Shown one piece after another: positions 56,896 to 64,000 of a stretch of DNA of 64,000 bases. This DNA comes from VXNE01 sp965248075 (GTDB taxonomy: Bacteria; Pseudomonadota; Gammaproteobacteria; Pseudomonadales; Azotimanducaceae): positions 186,001 to 250,000 of the forward strand of contig CBDFIL010000003.1 in assembly GCA_965248075.1 (NCBI GenBank). The letters are read 5' to 3'. How positions within the stretch are numbered: position 1 is the stretch's first letter; each line of letters starts with the position of its first letter. Position numbers and translations under genes: made by a program. The notes beneath the pieces were generated by a model that saw only the letters and a program-made list of their open reading frames with translations, made no database searches and had not been told where the DNA came from.

Positions 56896-57862
56896 GAGTC
56901 AGTTCCATGTCGTCGGCGCCCTCCAGGGCGACCCGCCAGATCGGCCGGCGTCTGCTCGCATCAACGAGCGCTGCCTCCACGTTTTCGCGGGTGCGACGCG
57001 GAAACTGGTAGAGCGCGACGGTCGTAAAGACCGTCAGCGCTTCCTCTTCAGGTGCGGCGTCCAGGAGCCCGGGCAGCAGTTCGCCGGCATCGCCCCGGAG
57101 CAGTCGTACCGGATACCGTGCGAGTTCCTGCGCCGCGTCGAGCAGCCGCCGATGCCGCTCGACATGCTCCGGCCAGATGAGGGCCCGGAGCCACAGGACG
57201 GCGTCCGGGTCCTGCGCGTCGATGGGGTTCAGGTCCACACCGATGCGTCCGCCCACCGGAATGCGGTCCGCGATCTTCGGCACCGCATCGCCGCGCAACT
57301 CCGCCTCGAGCTGCACCGGCGCCTCGGCATCGCCCCAACGCTGGACCTCCCGACCGGAACGAAGGTAGCGGACGCCATAGCGGTCGAAGTTCAGGTTGAG
57401 GCCCGCGCTCGCACCGAGATCGATCAGGGACAACCGGCCTTCCGCCTCGTTCGCGACTCGGGAGAAGGCGGGCAGGAGACAGGTGCAACGGCGCACGACA
57501 TTGGTCTGCGTGCGTCGCGTGCGTATCAGTTCGACCAGCGCATCGCGGTGTTCGCGACAGAAGTCCCGAAACGCCCCGGCGGCCGGTGCCAGCGGTCGCG
57601 GTGCGCCGGAGACGATCGGATAGTGCTGCCCGAGCGCATGCTCGGCCCCGCGCAGCAGCAGGTACTGGACGGCGCCGAACAGCATGTTGGGGGGCGGCTG
57701 GCGCGGGCGTGTTCGCGCCGCGATCGCCAGCAGCTCGGGATCCTCGGAGACGGCGTAGGCGAGTTCGGCGTACAGCGGCGACGACAGCTCCATCGCCTCC
57801 ACCCGCGCGAACCGGTGAAACAGCGCGCTCAGACGCTCCGGCGTCAGCCCTTCGGACGACAT
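56804..57862 (-). CDS. DUF2332-family protein
   Basis: 352-aa protein of the DUF2332 family. The recognisable core is LSLIDLGASAGLNLNFDRYG, a SAM-methyltransferase-like glycine loop, followed by IGVDLNPIDAQDPDAVLWLR, IWPEHVERHRRLLDAAQELA and VFTTVALYQFPRRTRE. Function is unknown; a methyltransferase fold is plausible. It is convergent with, and overlapped by, the MFS transporter gene. Confidence 0.85.
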   Translation of the reverse strand: MSSEGLTPERLSALFHRFARVEAMELSSPLYAELAYAVSEDPELLAIAARTRPRQPPPNMLFGAVQYLLLRGAEHALGQHYPIVSGAPRPLAPAAGAFRDFCREHRDALVELIRTRRTQTNVVRRCTCLLPAFSRVANEAEGRLSLIDLGASAGLNLNFDRYGVRYLRSGREVQRWGDAEAPVQLEAELRGDAVPKIADRIPVGGRIGVDLNPIDAQDPDAVLWLRALIWPEHVERHRRLLDAAQELARYPVRLLRGDAGELLPGLLDAAPEEEALTVFTTVALYQFPRRTRENVEAALVDASRRRPIWRVALEGADDMELTLTRYWDGSATAAELLARASPHGWWLEWLGS

Positions 57863-57887
57863 GTCGGCGCGCGGCGCAGCGGCGTGG

Positions 57888-58844
57888 TCAGAACAACGCG
57901 ACCGGATTCACCGGCGAACCCGTCCCGCGCTTGATCCGCAACGGCGCCAGGGTGAAGAAGAACTCCCAGCGTCCGTGCTCGGCGCAGGCCGCGACCAAGG
58001 CGTCGAGGCGCAGGTTGTCCAGCAGATGCAACCCGATCGCCACGATGCCGCACTGGTGAATGGGCATGGGCCAGCGTTCCGTGTCCGCGTTGGGCATGGC
58101 GTCCGAGACCCCGTCCGAGCCGAGCACGGCGACGCGCCGCTCGTGCAGCCAGGAAACCGCCCGCGCGTCGAGACCGGCGAGGCCGTCGAGCGGGGACCAG
58201 GCACCCAGCGCCTGCCGTCTGGTATCCCGGCCGGTGGCAATGAGCAGGATGTCGCCCTCGCCCGCTCGCACGCCCTGGGTCTCCTCCGCGGCCTCGAGAT
58301 CCTCCAGCGAGATGCGCTCACCGATCTCGAGCCAGTCGACGCCCTTCAGGCGCGGGATGTCGAGCAGTACGCCGCGCCCGGAAATGCCGTCCCGGGCCGC
58401 CATGATGCTGTTCCTGCGGGCGCCCGTGCTCTTCACGTCGCTCGCGCTGAAACCGTTGTACATCGTCTCGTTGACGAAGACGTGGCACAGCGCGTCGATG
58501 TGTGACACGGCCATCCCGTGGAACGCGACGCCGATGAAGTCCATGGCGGATTCCATCCCCGGGATCCCGGTCTCCGTGCAGGCATCGCCGGCGACCACCA
58601 TCATGTGCTGGGCTGGCCGGGGATTGTCGGGCGCCGGACGCGTCGGAAACTCGAGGGCACAACTCACGGCGACGCCGCTGTCGACCAGGCGCGCGGCCGC
58701 GGCCACCTTGTCGGGCGTGATGTAGTTGAGCGCCCCGCGCTCGTCGTCCGCACCCCACCTGCCCCAGTTCTTGACCGACTCGAACAGTTCCTCGAGCTCG
58801 GCAGTCGTGGGCAGGGATCGATCATCCTCGGCCGGCAGCGTCAT
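57888..58844 (-). CDS. Cyclase-family (kynurenine formamidase-like) hydrolase
   Basis: 318-aa metal-dependent hydrolase of the cyclase family. The family motif HxGTHxDxPxH appears as HGMAVSHIDALCH, so several residues are altered. Also FPTRPAPDNPRPAQHMMVV, VLLDIPRLKGVDW and VAVLGSDGVSDAMPN. ATG at 58844 is chosen; the frame extends to 58964 but into the upstream region of the next gene. Related enzymes hydrolyse N-formylkynurenine or isatin-like amides, so the substrate here is open. Confidence 0.88.
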   Translation of the reverse strand: MTLPAEDDRSLPTTAELEELFESVKNWGRWGADDERGALNYITPDKVAAAARLVDSGVAVSCALEFPTRPAPDNPRPAQHMMVVAGDACTETGIPGMESAMDFIGVAFHGMAVSHIDALCHVFVNETMYNGFSASDVKSTGARRNSIMAARDGISGRGVLLDIPRLKGVDWLEIGERISLEDLEAAEETQGVRAGEGDILLIATGRDTRRQALGAWSPLDGLAGLDARAVSWLHERRVAVLGSDGVSDAMPNADTERWPMPIHQCGIVAIGLHLLDNLRLDALVAACAEHGRWEFFFTLAPLRIKRGTGSPVNPVALF

Positions 58845-58947
58845 GACGGTTCCCCCGCTGTTTTGCCTGGATATTATCCCAACCTCCCGCGGGCCCTCGG
58901 CCGCCGCACCGGTTGCCACGCGATCCGCGAACGGGCATCGTGAGCCG

Positions 58948-59544
58948 ATGCACCAATCGATCACGATTCCCGGCCCCGCCGGCGCCCTGGAAGCATCTGT
59001 CGAGGCCGGTGGCGGCGAACGGTGGGCGATCCTTTGCCATCCACATCCGCTCTACGGCGGCAGCATGCAGGACGCGGTCCTCGACACGGCCGCCGCCGTG
59101 CTGGCGGAACAGGACATCGGCACCGTCCGATTCAACTTCCGCGGCGTCGGCGGCAGCGACGGGCGGTACGACGAGGGGCTCGGCGAGACGGACGACCTGG
59201 TGGCGGTGAGCGACTGGCTGGACCTCGAGTACGCGCCCGGCGAGCTGTGGCTGGGCGGTTATTCCTTCGGCTCCAGCGTGGTCTGGCGCGCCCGCGGCCG
59301 GATACCCGAGGTGCGTCGCGTCCTGTTGATCGCTCCACCCGTCGGCGTCATGGACTTCGGACCCGCCGACGACACGGACGCAGCCGCGGTGACCATCGTG
59401 GCCGGCACGCAGGATTCGTTCGTCGACCTGGACACGCTGGAACGGTGGTCTGGCGGGCCTTTCGATGTGCGTACCGTGGACGGCGCAGACCACTTCTTCG
59501 GTGGACAATTGCACGCCCTTGCCGAGGTCCTCCGCGAGTCGTGA
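58948..59544 (+). CDS. Alpha/beta hydrolase of the CHPHP-motif type
   Basis: 198-aa small alpha/beta hydrolase with the family signature LCHPHPLYGGSMQDAVLDTA, FNFRGVGGSDGRYDEG and a GYSFGSSV nucleophile elbow. The acid is probably in VAGTQDSFVDL and the His in DGADHFFGGQLH. These often occur singly, of unknown substrate. Divergent from the cyclase gene. Confidence 0.88.
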   Translation: MHQSITIPGPAGALEASVEAGGGERWAILCHPHPLYGGSMQDAVLDTAAAVLAEQDIGTVRFNFRGVGGSDGRYDEGLGETDDLVAVSDWLDLEYAPGELWLGGYSFGSSVVWRARGRIPEVRRVLLIAPPVGVMDFGPADDTDAAAVTIVAGTQDSFVDLDTLERWSGGPFDVRTVDGADHFFGGQLHALAEVLRES

Positions 59545-59624
59545 CGCCTCCCGCCAGCGCTCCCCCTTGCGGACCGCAGGCACCGAGCCGGTGATACCAT
59601 CCGCGCTCCCCGCCGGAGATCCCA

Positions 59625-60488
59625 ATGAGAGACGTAGCAGGCAAGGTGGCGTTCGTCACCGGCGCCGCCAGCGGCATGGGCCTCGCGATGGCGCGATCCT
59701 TCGCGGCGGCCGGCATGCAGGTCGCCCTGGCCGACATCGAGGAGGATGCTCTGCAGCGCGCGCACGCCTCGTTCGGGCCGAGTAACGCCGACACCATCGC
59801 CCTGCCGCTCGACGTCACGGACCGCGATGCCATGGCGGAGGCCGCCGACCGTACCGAGGCGGCGTTCGGAAAGATCCACGTGCTCTGCAACAACGCGGGG
59901 GTGGCCGTCAGCGCCTCGTTCGCCGACATGGGCTACGAGGACTGGGACTGGGTACTCGGCGTCAACCTGCAGGGCGTGATCAACGGCGTGGCGACGTTCC
60001 TGCCGCGCATCGCCGCCCACGGCGAGGGCGGCCACGTCGTCAATACGGCCTCCGTGGCCGGCCTGCTGGCGTTCGGACGTGCCGGCATCTACAACACCTC
60101 GAAGTTCGCCGTGCTCGGCATGTCAGAGGCCATGCGGGCGGACCTGGCGGAACAGGACATCGGGGTCTCGGCGCTGTGCCCCGGTTTCGTCAACACGAAC
60201 ATATTCCAATCCGGCCGCAACAGGCCCGCCGCGCTGCAGGCCGCGACGGATGCCACCAACATCGACCCGGAGGATCCGCGGCTCGCCCCGGAGATGCGGG
60301 AGGCACTGCTGGCAACCGAGTTGCTCGAACCGGATGTCGTCGGCGACATGGTCCTGCACGCCATCCGGGAGAACGAGGCGTTCATCTTCACGCACCCGAA
60401 ATTCGAACCGATGGTCGGCGCGCGCCACGGCGAGCTCGTCGCCTCCTTCGAGCGCTGGCGCGCCTATCGCGAGCGCCACGGCATCTGA
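59625..60488 (+). CDS. Short-chain dehydrogenase/reductase, paralog 1
   Basis: 287-aa classical SDR. Cofactor motif TGAASGMG at 12-19, acidic end of strand 2 (LADIEE) suggesting NAD(H), NNAG at 89-92, catalytic Ser143 in NTASVAG and YNTSK at 156-160. First of three tandem paralogs that share the N terminus MKDVAGK/MRDVAGK. All probably reduce or oxidise a hydroxyl/keto group on related substrates. Confidence 0.92.
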   Translation: MRDVAGKVAFVTGAASGMGLAMARSFAAAGMQVALADIEEDALQRAHASFGPSNADTIALPLDVTDRDAMAEAADRTEAAFGKIHVLCNNAGVAVSASFADMGYEDWDWVLGVNLQGVINGVATFLPRIAAHGEGGHVVNTASVAGLLAFGRAGIYNTSKFAVLGMSEAMRADLAEQDIGVSALCPGFVNTNIFQSGRNRPAALQAATDATNIDPEDPRLAPEMREALLATELLEPDVVGDMVLHAIRENEAFIFTHPKFEPMVGARHGELVASFERWRAYRERHGI

Positions 60489-60540
60489 ATCACTCGCCGG
60501 TACGTGTCCGTCACGCCCCGGCCCACCAGGAGAAGCAGGC

Positions 60541-61407
60541 ATGAAGGACGTAGCGGGCAAGGTGGCGTTCGTCACCGGGGCGGCGAGCGGCATGGGGCTG
60601 ACGATGGCGCGGTCGTTCGCCGCCGCCGGCATGAAGGTCGTTCTGGCGGACATCGAGGAAGAGGCACTCGCCCAGGCCCGGGCTTCGTTCGGTCCGACCA
60701 ACGCCGACGTCATCGCGATCCGGGTCGACGTTACGGATCGCGATGCCATGGCGGCCGCGGCCGACCGGACCGAAGCAGCGTTCGGCAAGGTCCACGTGGT
60801 GTGCAACAACGCCGGCGTCGCCGTCAGCGGGTCCATTGCCGACATGGCGTACACCGACTGGGACTGGGTCGTCGGCGTGAACCTGGATGGCGTCGTGAAC
60901 GGTGTGCAGACCTTCCTGCCGCGAATTCTGGCCCATGGCGAGGGCGGCCACATCGTCAACACCGCCTCCCTGGCGGGGCTCCTGCCGTTTGCCGGGCTCG
61001 GCGTCTACAACACCACCAAGTTCGCGGTGGTCGGCATGTCCGAGGCCCTGCGCGCCGACCTCGCGGAACGGAACGTGGGTGTCTCCGTGCTGTGTCCGGG
61101 TGTCGTCAACACCAACATCTTCGATTCCGGCCGCAATCGTCCCGAGGCGCTGCAGTCGGACACCGATACGGCAGCGATATCCATGCCCGGCCCCGACGCC
61201 GAGGAGATTCAGGCGCGCCTCCGGGAAGCACTGACGACCATTCTCGAACCCGACGTCGTCGGCGACATGGTCCTGCATGCCATCCAGCAGGACGAGGCGT
61301 ACATATTCACGCACCCCGAGTTCGAGGAGGCCGTGAACGCCCGCCAGCAGGAGGTCGCCGCTTCGTTCGCTCGTTGGCAGGCGTACCGGGAACAGGAAGG
61401 CATCTGA
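60541..61407 (+). CDS. Short-chain dehydrogenase/reductase, paralog 2
   Basis: 288-aa classical SDR highly similar to paralog 1 (MKDVAGKVAFVTGAASGMG, NTASLAGLLP, YNTTKFAVVGMSEALRA). Its extra segment near residues 215-235 (DTDTAAISMPGPDAEEIQAR) distinguishes it. Intact catalytic tetrad. It provides the template showing where paralog 3 is broken. Confidence 0.92.
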   Translation: MKDVAGKVAFVTGAASGMGLTMARSFAAAGMKVVLADIEEEALAQARASFGPTNADVIAIRVDVTDRDAMAAAADRTEAAFGKVHVVCNNAGVAVSGSIADMAYTDWDWVVGVNLDGVVNGVQTFLPRILAHGEGGHIVNTASLAGLLPFAGLGVYNTTKFAVVGMSEALRADLAERNVGVSVLCPGVVNTNIFDSGRNRPEALQSDTDTAAISMPGPDAEEIQARLREALTTILEPDVVGDMVLHAIQQDEAYIFTHPEFEEAVNARQQEVAASFARWQAYREQEGI

Positions 61408-61425
61408 CAGCGGCCCGAGCCCGGC

Positions 61426-62424
61426 ATGAAGGACGTTGCGGGCAAGGCGGCCTTCGTCACAGGCGGCGCGAGCGGCATCGGACTGGGGATGGTCCGTGCG
61501 CTCGCATCGGCCGGTATGCGCGTGGCCGTTGCGGACATCGAGGAGGAGGCGCTGGAACGCGCCCGGGTCTCGCTGGCATCCACGGGCGCCAACGTATTCG
61601 CGTTGCGCCTTGACGTGACCGATCGCGCCGCCATGGCGGAGGCCGCGGAGCGGACCGAGCAGGCCTTCGGCAAGGTCCACGTGCTCTGCAATAACGCCGG
61701 CGTCTTCGTGAGCGGATCCACCGTCCGGATGCGCTACGCCGACTGGGACTGGGTGCTCGGGGTCAACGTGCGGGGCGTCGTGAACGGCGTGCAGGCGTTC
61801 CTGCCCCGTATCGCGTCGCATGGCGAGGGTGGCCACATCGTCAACACGGCCTCGATGGCGGGACTGTGGTCCGGTCGTGGCGGCCTCGTGTACAACACCT
61901 CCAAGTTCGCCGTCGTCGGACTCTCCGAAGCCATGCGCGCGGATCTCGAGGACCGCAACATCGGCGTGTCCGTGCTGTGCCCGGGGGTGGTCGACACCAA
62001 CATCTTCGAGTCCGGACGCAATCGCCCCGAAAGCCTCGCATGGAACAAACGATGACGGGAGCGCAGCGACCGGCGGCGGTCGTTCCATGCGAGGTCGGTG
62101 TGGCTGGGCCGGAGGCGGAGCCGGCGTGCAGCGGTAGCGAAACGCCGGACCGGCTTTGGGGCGCTGCAGTCGGACACGGACACCGCTGCGCTGGCCTTCC
62201 TGCGCAAGTTGCCGGAGGGCGAGCGGGAAGCGCGCCGGCAGGAGTTCATGGCGAGCGCCATCCTGCCCGACACCGTCGGCGAGATGGTGTTGCGGGGCAT
62301 CCGCGAGAACGCGGCCTGGATCTTCACGCATCCCGACCTCGAGTCGACGGTCACGGCTCGCCATGCGGACATCGCGGCCTCCCTCGGCAGGTGGCGACAA
62401 TGTCGCGAGAAGCACGCCATTTGA
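61426..62424 (+). pseudogene. Short-chain dehydrogenase/reductase, paralog 3, interrupted by an insertion
   Basis: Residues 1-204 are a complete SDR core (MKDVAGKAAFVTGGASGIG, NNAGVFVSGS, NTASMAGLW, YNTSKFAVVG). Where paralogs 1 and 2 continue RNRPEALQSDTD, this gene has RNRPESL, then 123 inserted bp (62038-62160) with an in-frame TGA at 62053, then GALQSDTDTAALAFLRKL to the normal end (REKHAI, 62424). The insertion length is a multiple of three, so the C-terminal part is still in frame. The truncated product loses the last ~85 residues (cofactor-pocket lid and tail); reinitiation at GTG 62098 is possible. Confidence 0.88.
62038..62169. repeat. Repeat-bearing insertion, copy B of the dispersed repeat
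   Basis: The insertion contains a 13-bp inverted repeat (CCTCGCATGGAAC at 62034-62046 against GTTCCATGCGAGG at 62082-62094). It also contains copy B of the repeat (62089-62169), whose first 30 bases match copy A at 26309 at 29 positions. The right end reads GGGGCGCTGCAG. The last bases (GCGCTGCAG) may be native SDR sequence, so the exact border is ambiguous. Confidence 0.8.
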
Positions 62425-62933
62425 CGGCAACCTTCCGACCCGGCGCGTTCCTCCCGGCACCCGACGGCACCGAGATCGACCCGTTCCTCAATCCGGCGGA
62501 CGACGGACGCGACGGTCCCGTGCCGAACCTCCCGGAAGATGTCAGCGTGGCCGCCGGCCGCATCCGACCCGGGGTGACATCGGCCATCCATGTCCACCCC
62601 GTGGTGACGCAGATCACCTACGTCGTCTCCGGGCGCCTGACCGTGCGGACGCGCAGACCCGGGGCGACCGAGCCGTACGCGCTCGTGGCCGAAGCCGGCG
62701 AGGCCGTACTCACGGAACCCGGCAATCCCGTGCAGTTTGGCAACGCGACTCGCACAGACGTGCACGTGCTCTACATCGCATCGCCAGGTTACGTCAGCGT
62801 GCGCGAGGACGGGCGGACCGTCTATGACGACGGGGTGTTGCTCGACGACTGGTCCGAGTCGCTGCCGGACCCGGAAAGCGCACGCGCATCGCGCGCCGAA
62901 GCGCTCCGCAGGTTAAGCGAACGCAGGGGTTGA
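62400..62933 (+). CDS. Cupin-domain protein
   Basis: 177-aa single-domain cupin. The metal-binding first motif is in TSAIHVHPVVTQITYVVSGR (His pair plus Gln/Glu), with EAVLTEPGNPVQFGN near the second motif and DVHVLYIASPGYV. The ATG at 62400 overlaps the 3' end of SDR paralog 3; TTG at 62421, overlapping that gene's stop, is an alternative. Function unknown. Confidence 0.82.
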   Translation: MSREARHLTATFRPGAFLPAPDGTEIDPFLNPADDGRDGPVPNLPEDVSVAAGRIRPGVTSAIHVHPVVTQITYVVSGRLTVRTRRPGATEPYALVAEAGEAVLTEPGNPVQFGNATRTDVHVLYIASPGYVSVREDGRTVYDDGVLLDDWSESLPDPESARASRAEALRRLSERRG

Positions 62934-62951
62934 CCCCGCGCGGAGCGCCGC

Positions 62952-63737
62952 TCAGCAGATCCCGATCAGGGCGTCGAGCACCTCGTTCGGGCGCTCGCTC
63001 AGCATCGCGTGCCCACACCCCCTGAGCCGCACGACGCGCGCGTGCGGCAACGCGCCCGCCACGTCGAGGCCGGCCTTCATCGGCGTCATGCGATCAGCGC
63101 CTCCGGCGATCACGAGGGACGGGGCGCGCACCTGCCCGGCCACCGCGGCGGGGTCGAAAGCATTGCAGGCGGCGAGGTCGGCATGGAACACGCCGGGCGC
63201 CGAACGCTCGATGAGGCGTTCCCCGGCCGCCAGCATCCAGACTCCCGGATTGCCGTTTCCGCCCAGCGTACCGCGCGGGCTATGGCTCCAGGCATTGGCC
63301 ATCTCGATGGCCGCATGGTCGTCGTCCGCGGCCGCATCGAGCAGCATGTCGGTGACGGGCATCGGGACCGACGTACCGAGGAGCGCGAGGGCGCGACAGC
63401 GCTCCGCATGGTCCACGGCGAAACGATAGGCCACGAGCGAGCCCATGCTGTGCCCGACGATCGCCGCCGTATCGACGTCCAGCACCGCGCACACGGAGTG
63501 GAGCCAGTCGCTCATCGCCTCGATGCGCGCCAGCGGCGGGCCTTCCGAGCGCCCGTGCCCGGGGAGGTCCACGGCGAGCACGCGATACCCCTGGCGGGCG
63601 AAATACCGACTCGGCAACACCCAGACGGTGTGGTCCATGCCCGCCCCGTGGACGAACATCACGGTAGGCGCGTCCCTGCCGGCACGGCCCGTGCCCGTTC
63701 CCGCGAATGCCTGCCGGCCATCGACCGGGAACCTCAT
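62952..63737 (-). CDS. Alpha/beta hydrolase
   Basis: 261-aa alpha/beta hydrolase. VMFVHGAGMDHTVW (oxyanion hole), VDLPGHGRSEGPP, nucleophile VGHSMGSLVAYRFA, acid in VIAGGADRMTPM and His in RGCGHAMLSERPNE. It could be an esterase, a lactonase or a C-C hydrolase. The ATG overlaps the stop of the adjacent sulfhydrylase gene (63734-63737). Confidence 0.92.
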   Translation of the reverse strand: MRFPVDGRQAFAGTGTGRAGRDAPTVMFVHGAGMDHTVWVLPSRYFARQGYRVLAVDLPGHGRSEGPPLARIEAMSDWLHSVCAVLDVDTAAIVGHSMGSLVAYRFAVDHAERCRALALLGTSVPMPVTDMLLDAAADDDHAAIEMANAWSHSPRGTLGGNGNPGVWMLAAGERLIERSAPGVFHADLAACNAFDPAAVAGQVRAPSLVIAGGADRMTPMKAGLDVAGALPHARVVRLRGCGHAMLSERPNEVLDALIGIC

Positions 63738-64000
63738 CGCTGCGACCTCCTGAGCGCACCGCTCAGGTCGTCGATCAGGTCGGCCGGATCCTCCAGTCCG
63801 ACGGACAGCCGCACCAGACCCTCCCCGATCCCCGCGGCCGCGAGCGCGTCCGCGTCCATCCGATGGTGCGTGGTGCTCGCGGGATGAATGACCAGGGACT
63901 TCGCGTCCCCGACGTTGGCGAGGTGCGAGAACAGGTTCAGGCTTTCGATGAACTTCCGACCCGCCGGACGGCCTCCCTTGATCTCGAAACCGAATACGGC
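63734..64000 (-). CDS. O-acetylhomoserine sulfhydrylase-like PLP enzyme (3' end only)
   Basis: Only the last 88 residues are visible: FEIKGGRPAGRKFIESLNLF, NVGDAKSLVIHPASTTHHRM, GIGEGLVRLSVGLED and DLIDDLSGALRR. This is the C-terminal part of the Cys/Met-metabolism PLP enzymes; the NVGDAKSLVIHPASTTH motif favours O-acetylhomoserine sulfhydrylase (MetY) over cystathionine gamma-synthase. The start and the PLP lysine lie beyond the right edge. Confidence 0.9.
   Translation of the reverse strand, partial: AVFGFEIKGGRPAGRKFIESLNLFSHLANVGDAKSLVIHPASTTHHRMDADALAAAGIGEGLVRLSVGLEDPADLIDDLSGALRRSQR

Overview
The window is GC-rich (clearly above 60 %) and densely coded. It most resembles a gammaproteobacterial chromosome. 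Three syntenic blocks support this: hslU-hslV-ftsN-priA divergent from rpmE, pilM-N-O-P-Q followed by aroK-aroB, and gltB-gltD. The organism is not identified. Many 2-oxoglutarate/phytanoyl-type dioxygenases, SDRs, Gfo/Idh oxidoreductases and alpha/beta hydrolases sit in the right half, which suggests a metabolically versatile environmental or host-associated lineage (inference). No tRNA, rRNA or CRISPR array was seen.

Layout. 1-8.8 kb: proteostasis and cell-envelope housekeeping (HslUV, FtsN, PriA, L31, an M48 protease, PBP1A). 8.9-15.2 kb: type IV pilus assembly operon and shikimate genes; a 258-bp MITE-like element has landed at the start of pilP. 15.3-23.7 kb: an EF-G-like GTPase and glutamate synthase. 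23.8-30.7 kb: a frameshifted TonB-dependent receptor, a frameshifted HSL-type esterase, a small membrane protein, an AAA ATPase, a Nudix hydrolase and malate dehydrogenase. 30.8-36.9 kb: metallo-beta-lactamase-fold hydrolase, metallophosphoesterase, PMI-like protein, then an alkylation-repair pair (Ada-AlkA fusion and Ogt) coupled to a lipoprotein dipeptidase. 36.9-41 kb: Syd, an EF-hand / ECF sigma / anti-sigma / Spy-like operon, and MtnA. 41.1-44 kb: a PstI/BsuBI-type restriction-modification pair. 44.3-53.4 kb: an internally deleted purU, a TauD-like dioxygenase, and a two-armed divergent cluster of Gfo/Idh oxidoreductases, sugar-phosphate isomerase/epimerases, a GPH-type transporter, a PhyH dioxygenase and a hydrolase, which looks like a catabolic cluster for an unidentified polyol or sugar. 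53.4-55.5 kb: dispersed palindromic repeats, one of them interrupted by a 782-nt ORF-less group II intron-like element, then VOC and YbjQ proteins and a short promoter-terminator unit. 55.6-64 kb: MFS transporter, DUF2332, cyclase-fold and hydrolase genes, three tandem SDR paralogs (the third broken by a repeat-bearing insertion), a cupin, another hydrolase and the end of an O-acetylhomoserine sulfhydrylase.

A recurring theme is small non-coding insertions that can be mapped exactly: a MITE with a CTAG duplication in pilP, a repeat family with copies in the mrcA coding region, after the TonB receptor and in an SDR gene, and the group II intron-like element inside a palindromic repeat. Several genes also carry single frameshifts that could be real decay or assembly errors. 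All functions are inferred from sequence features and neighbourhood; nothing was searched against a database.
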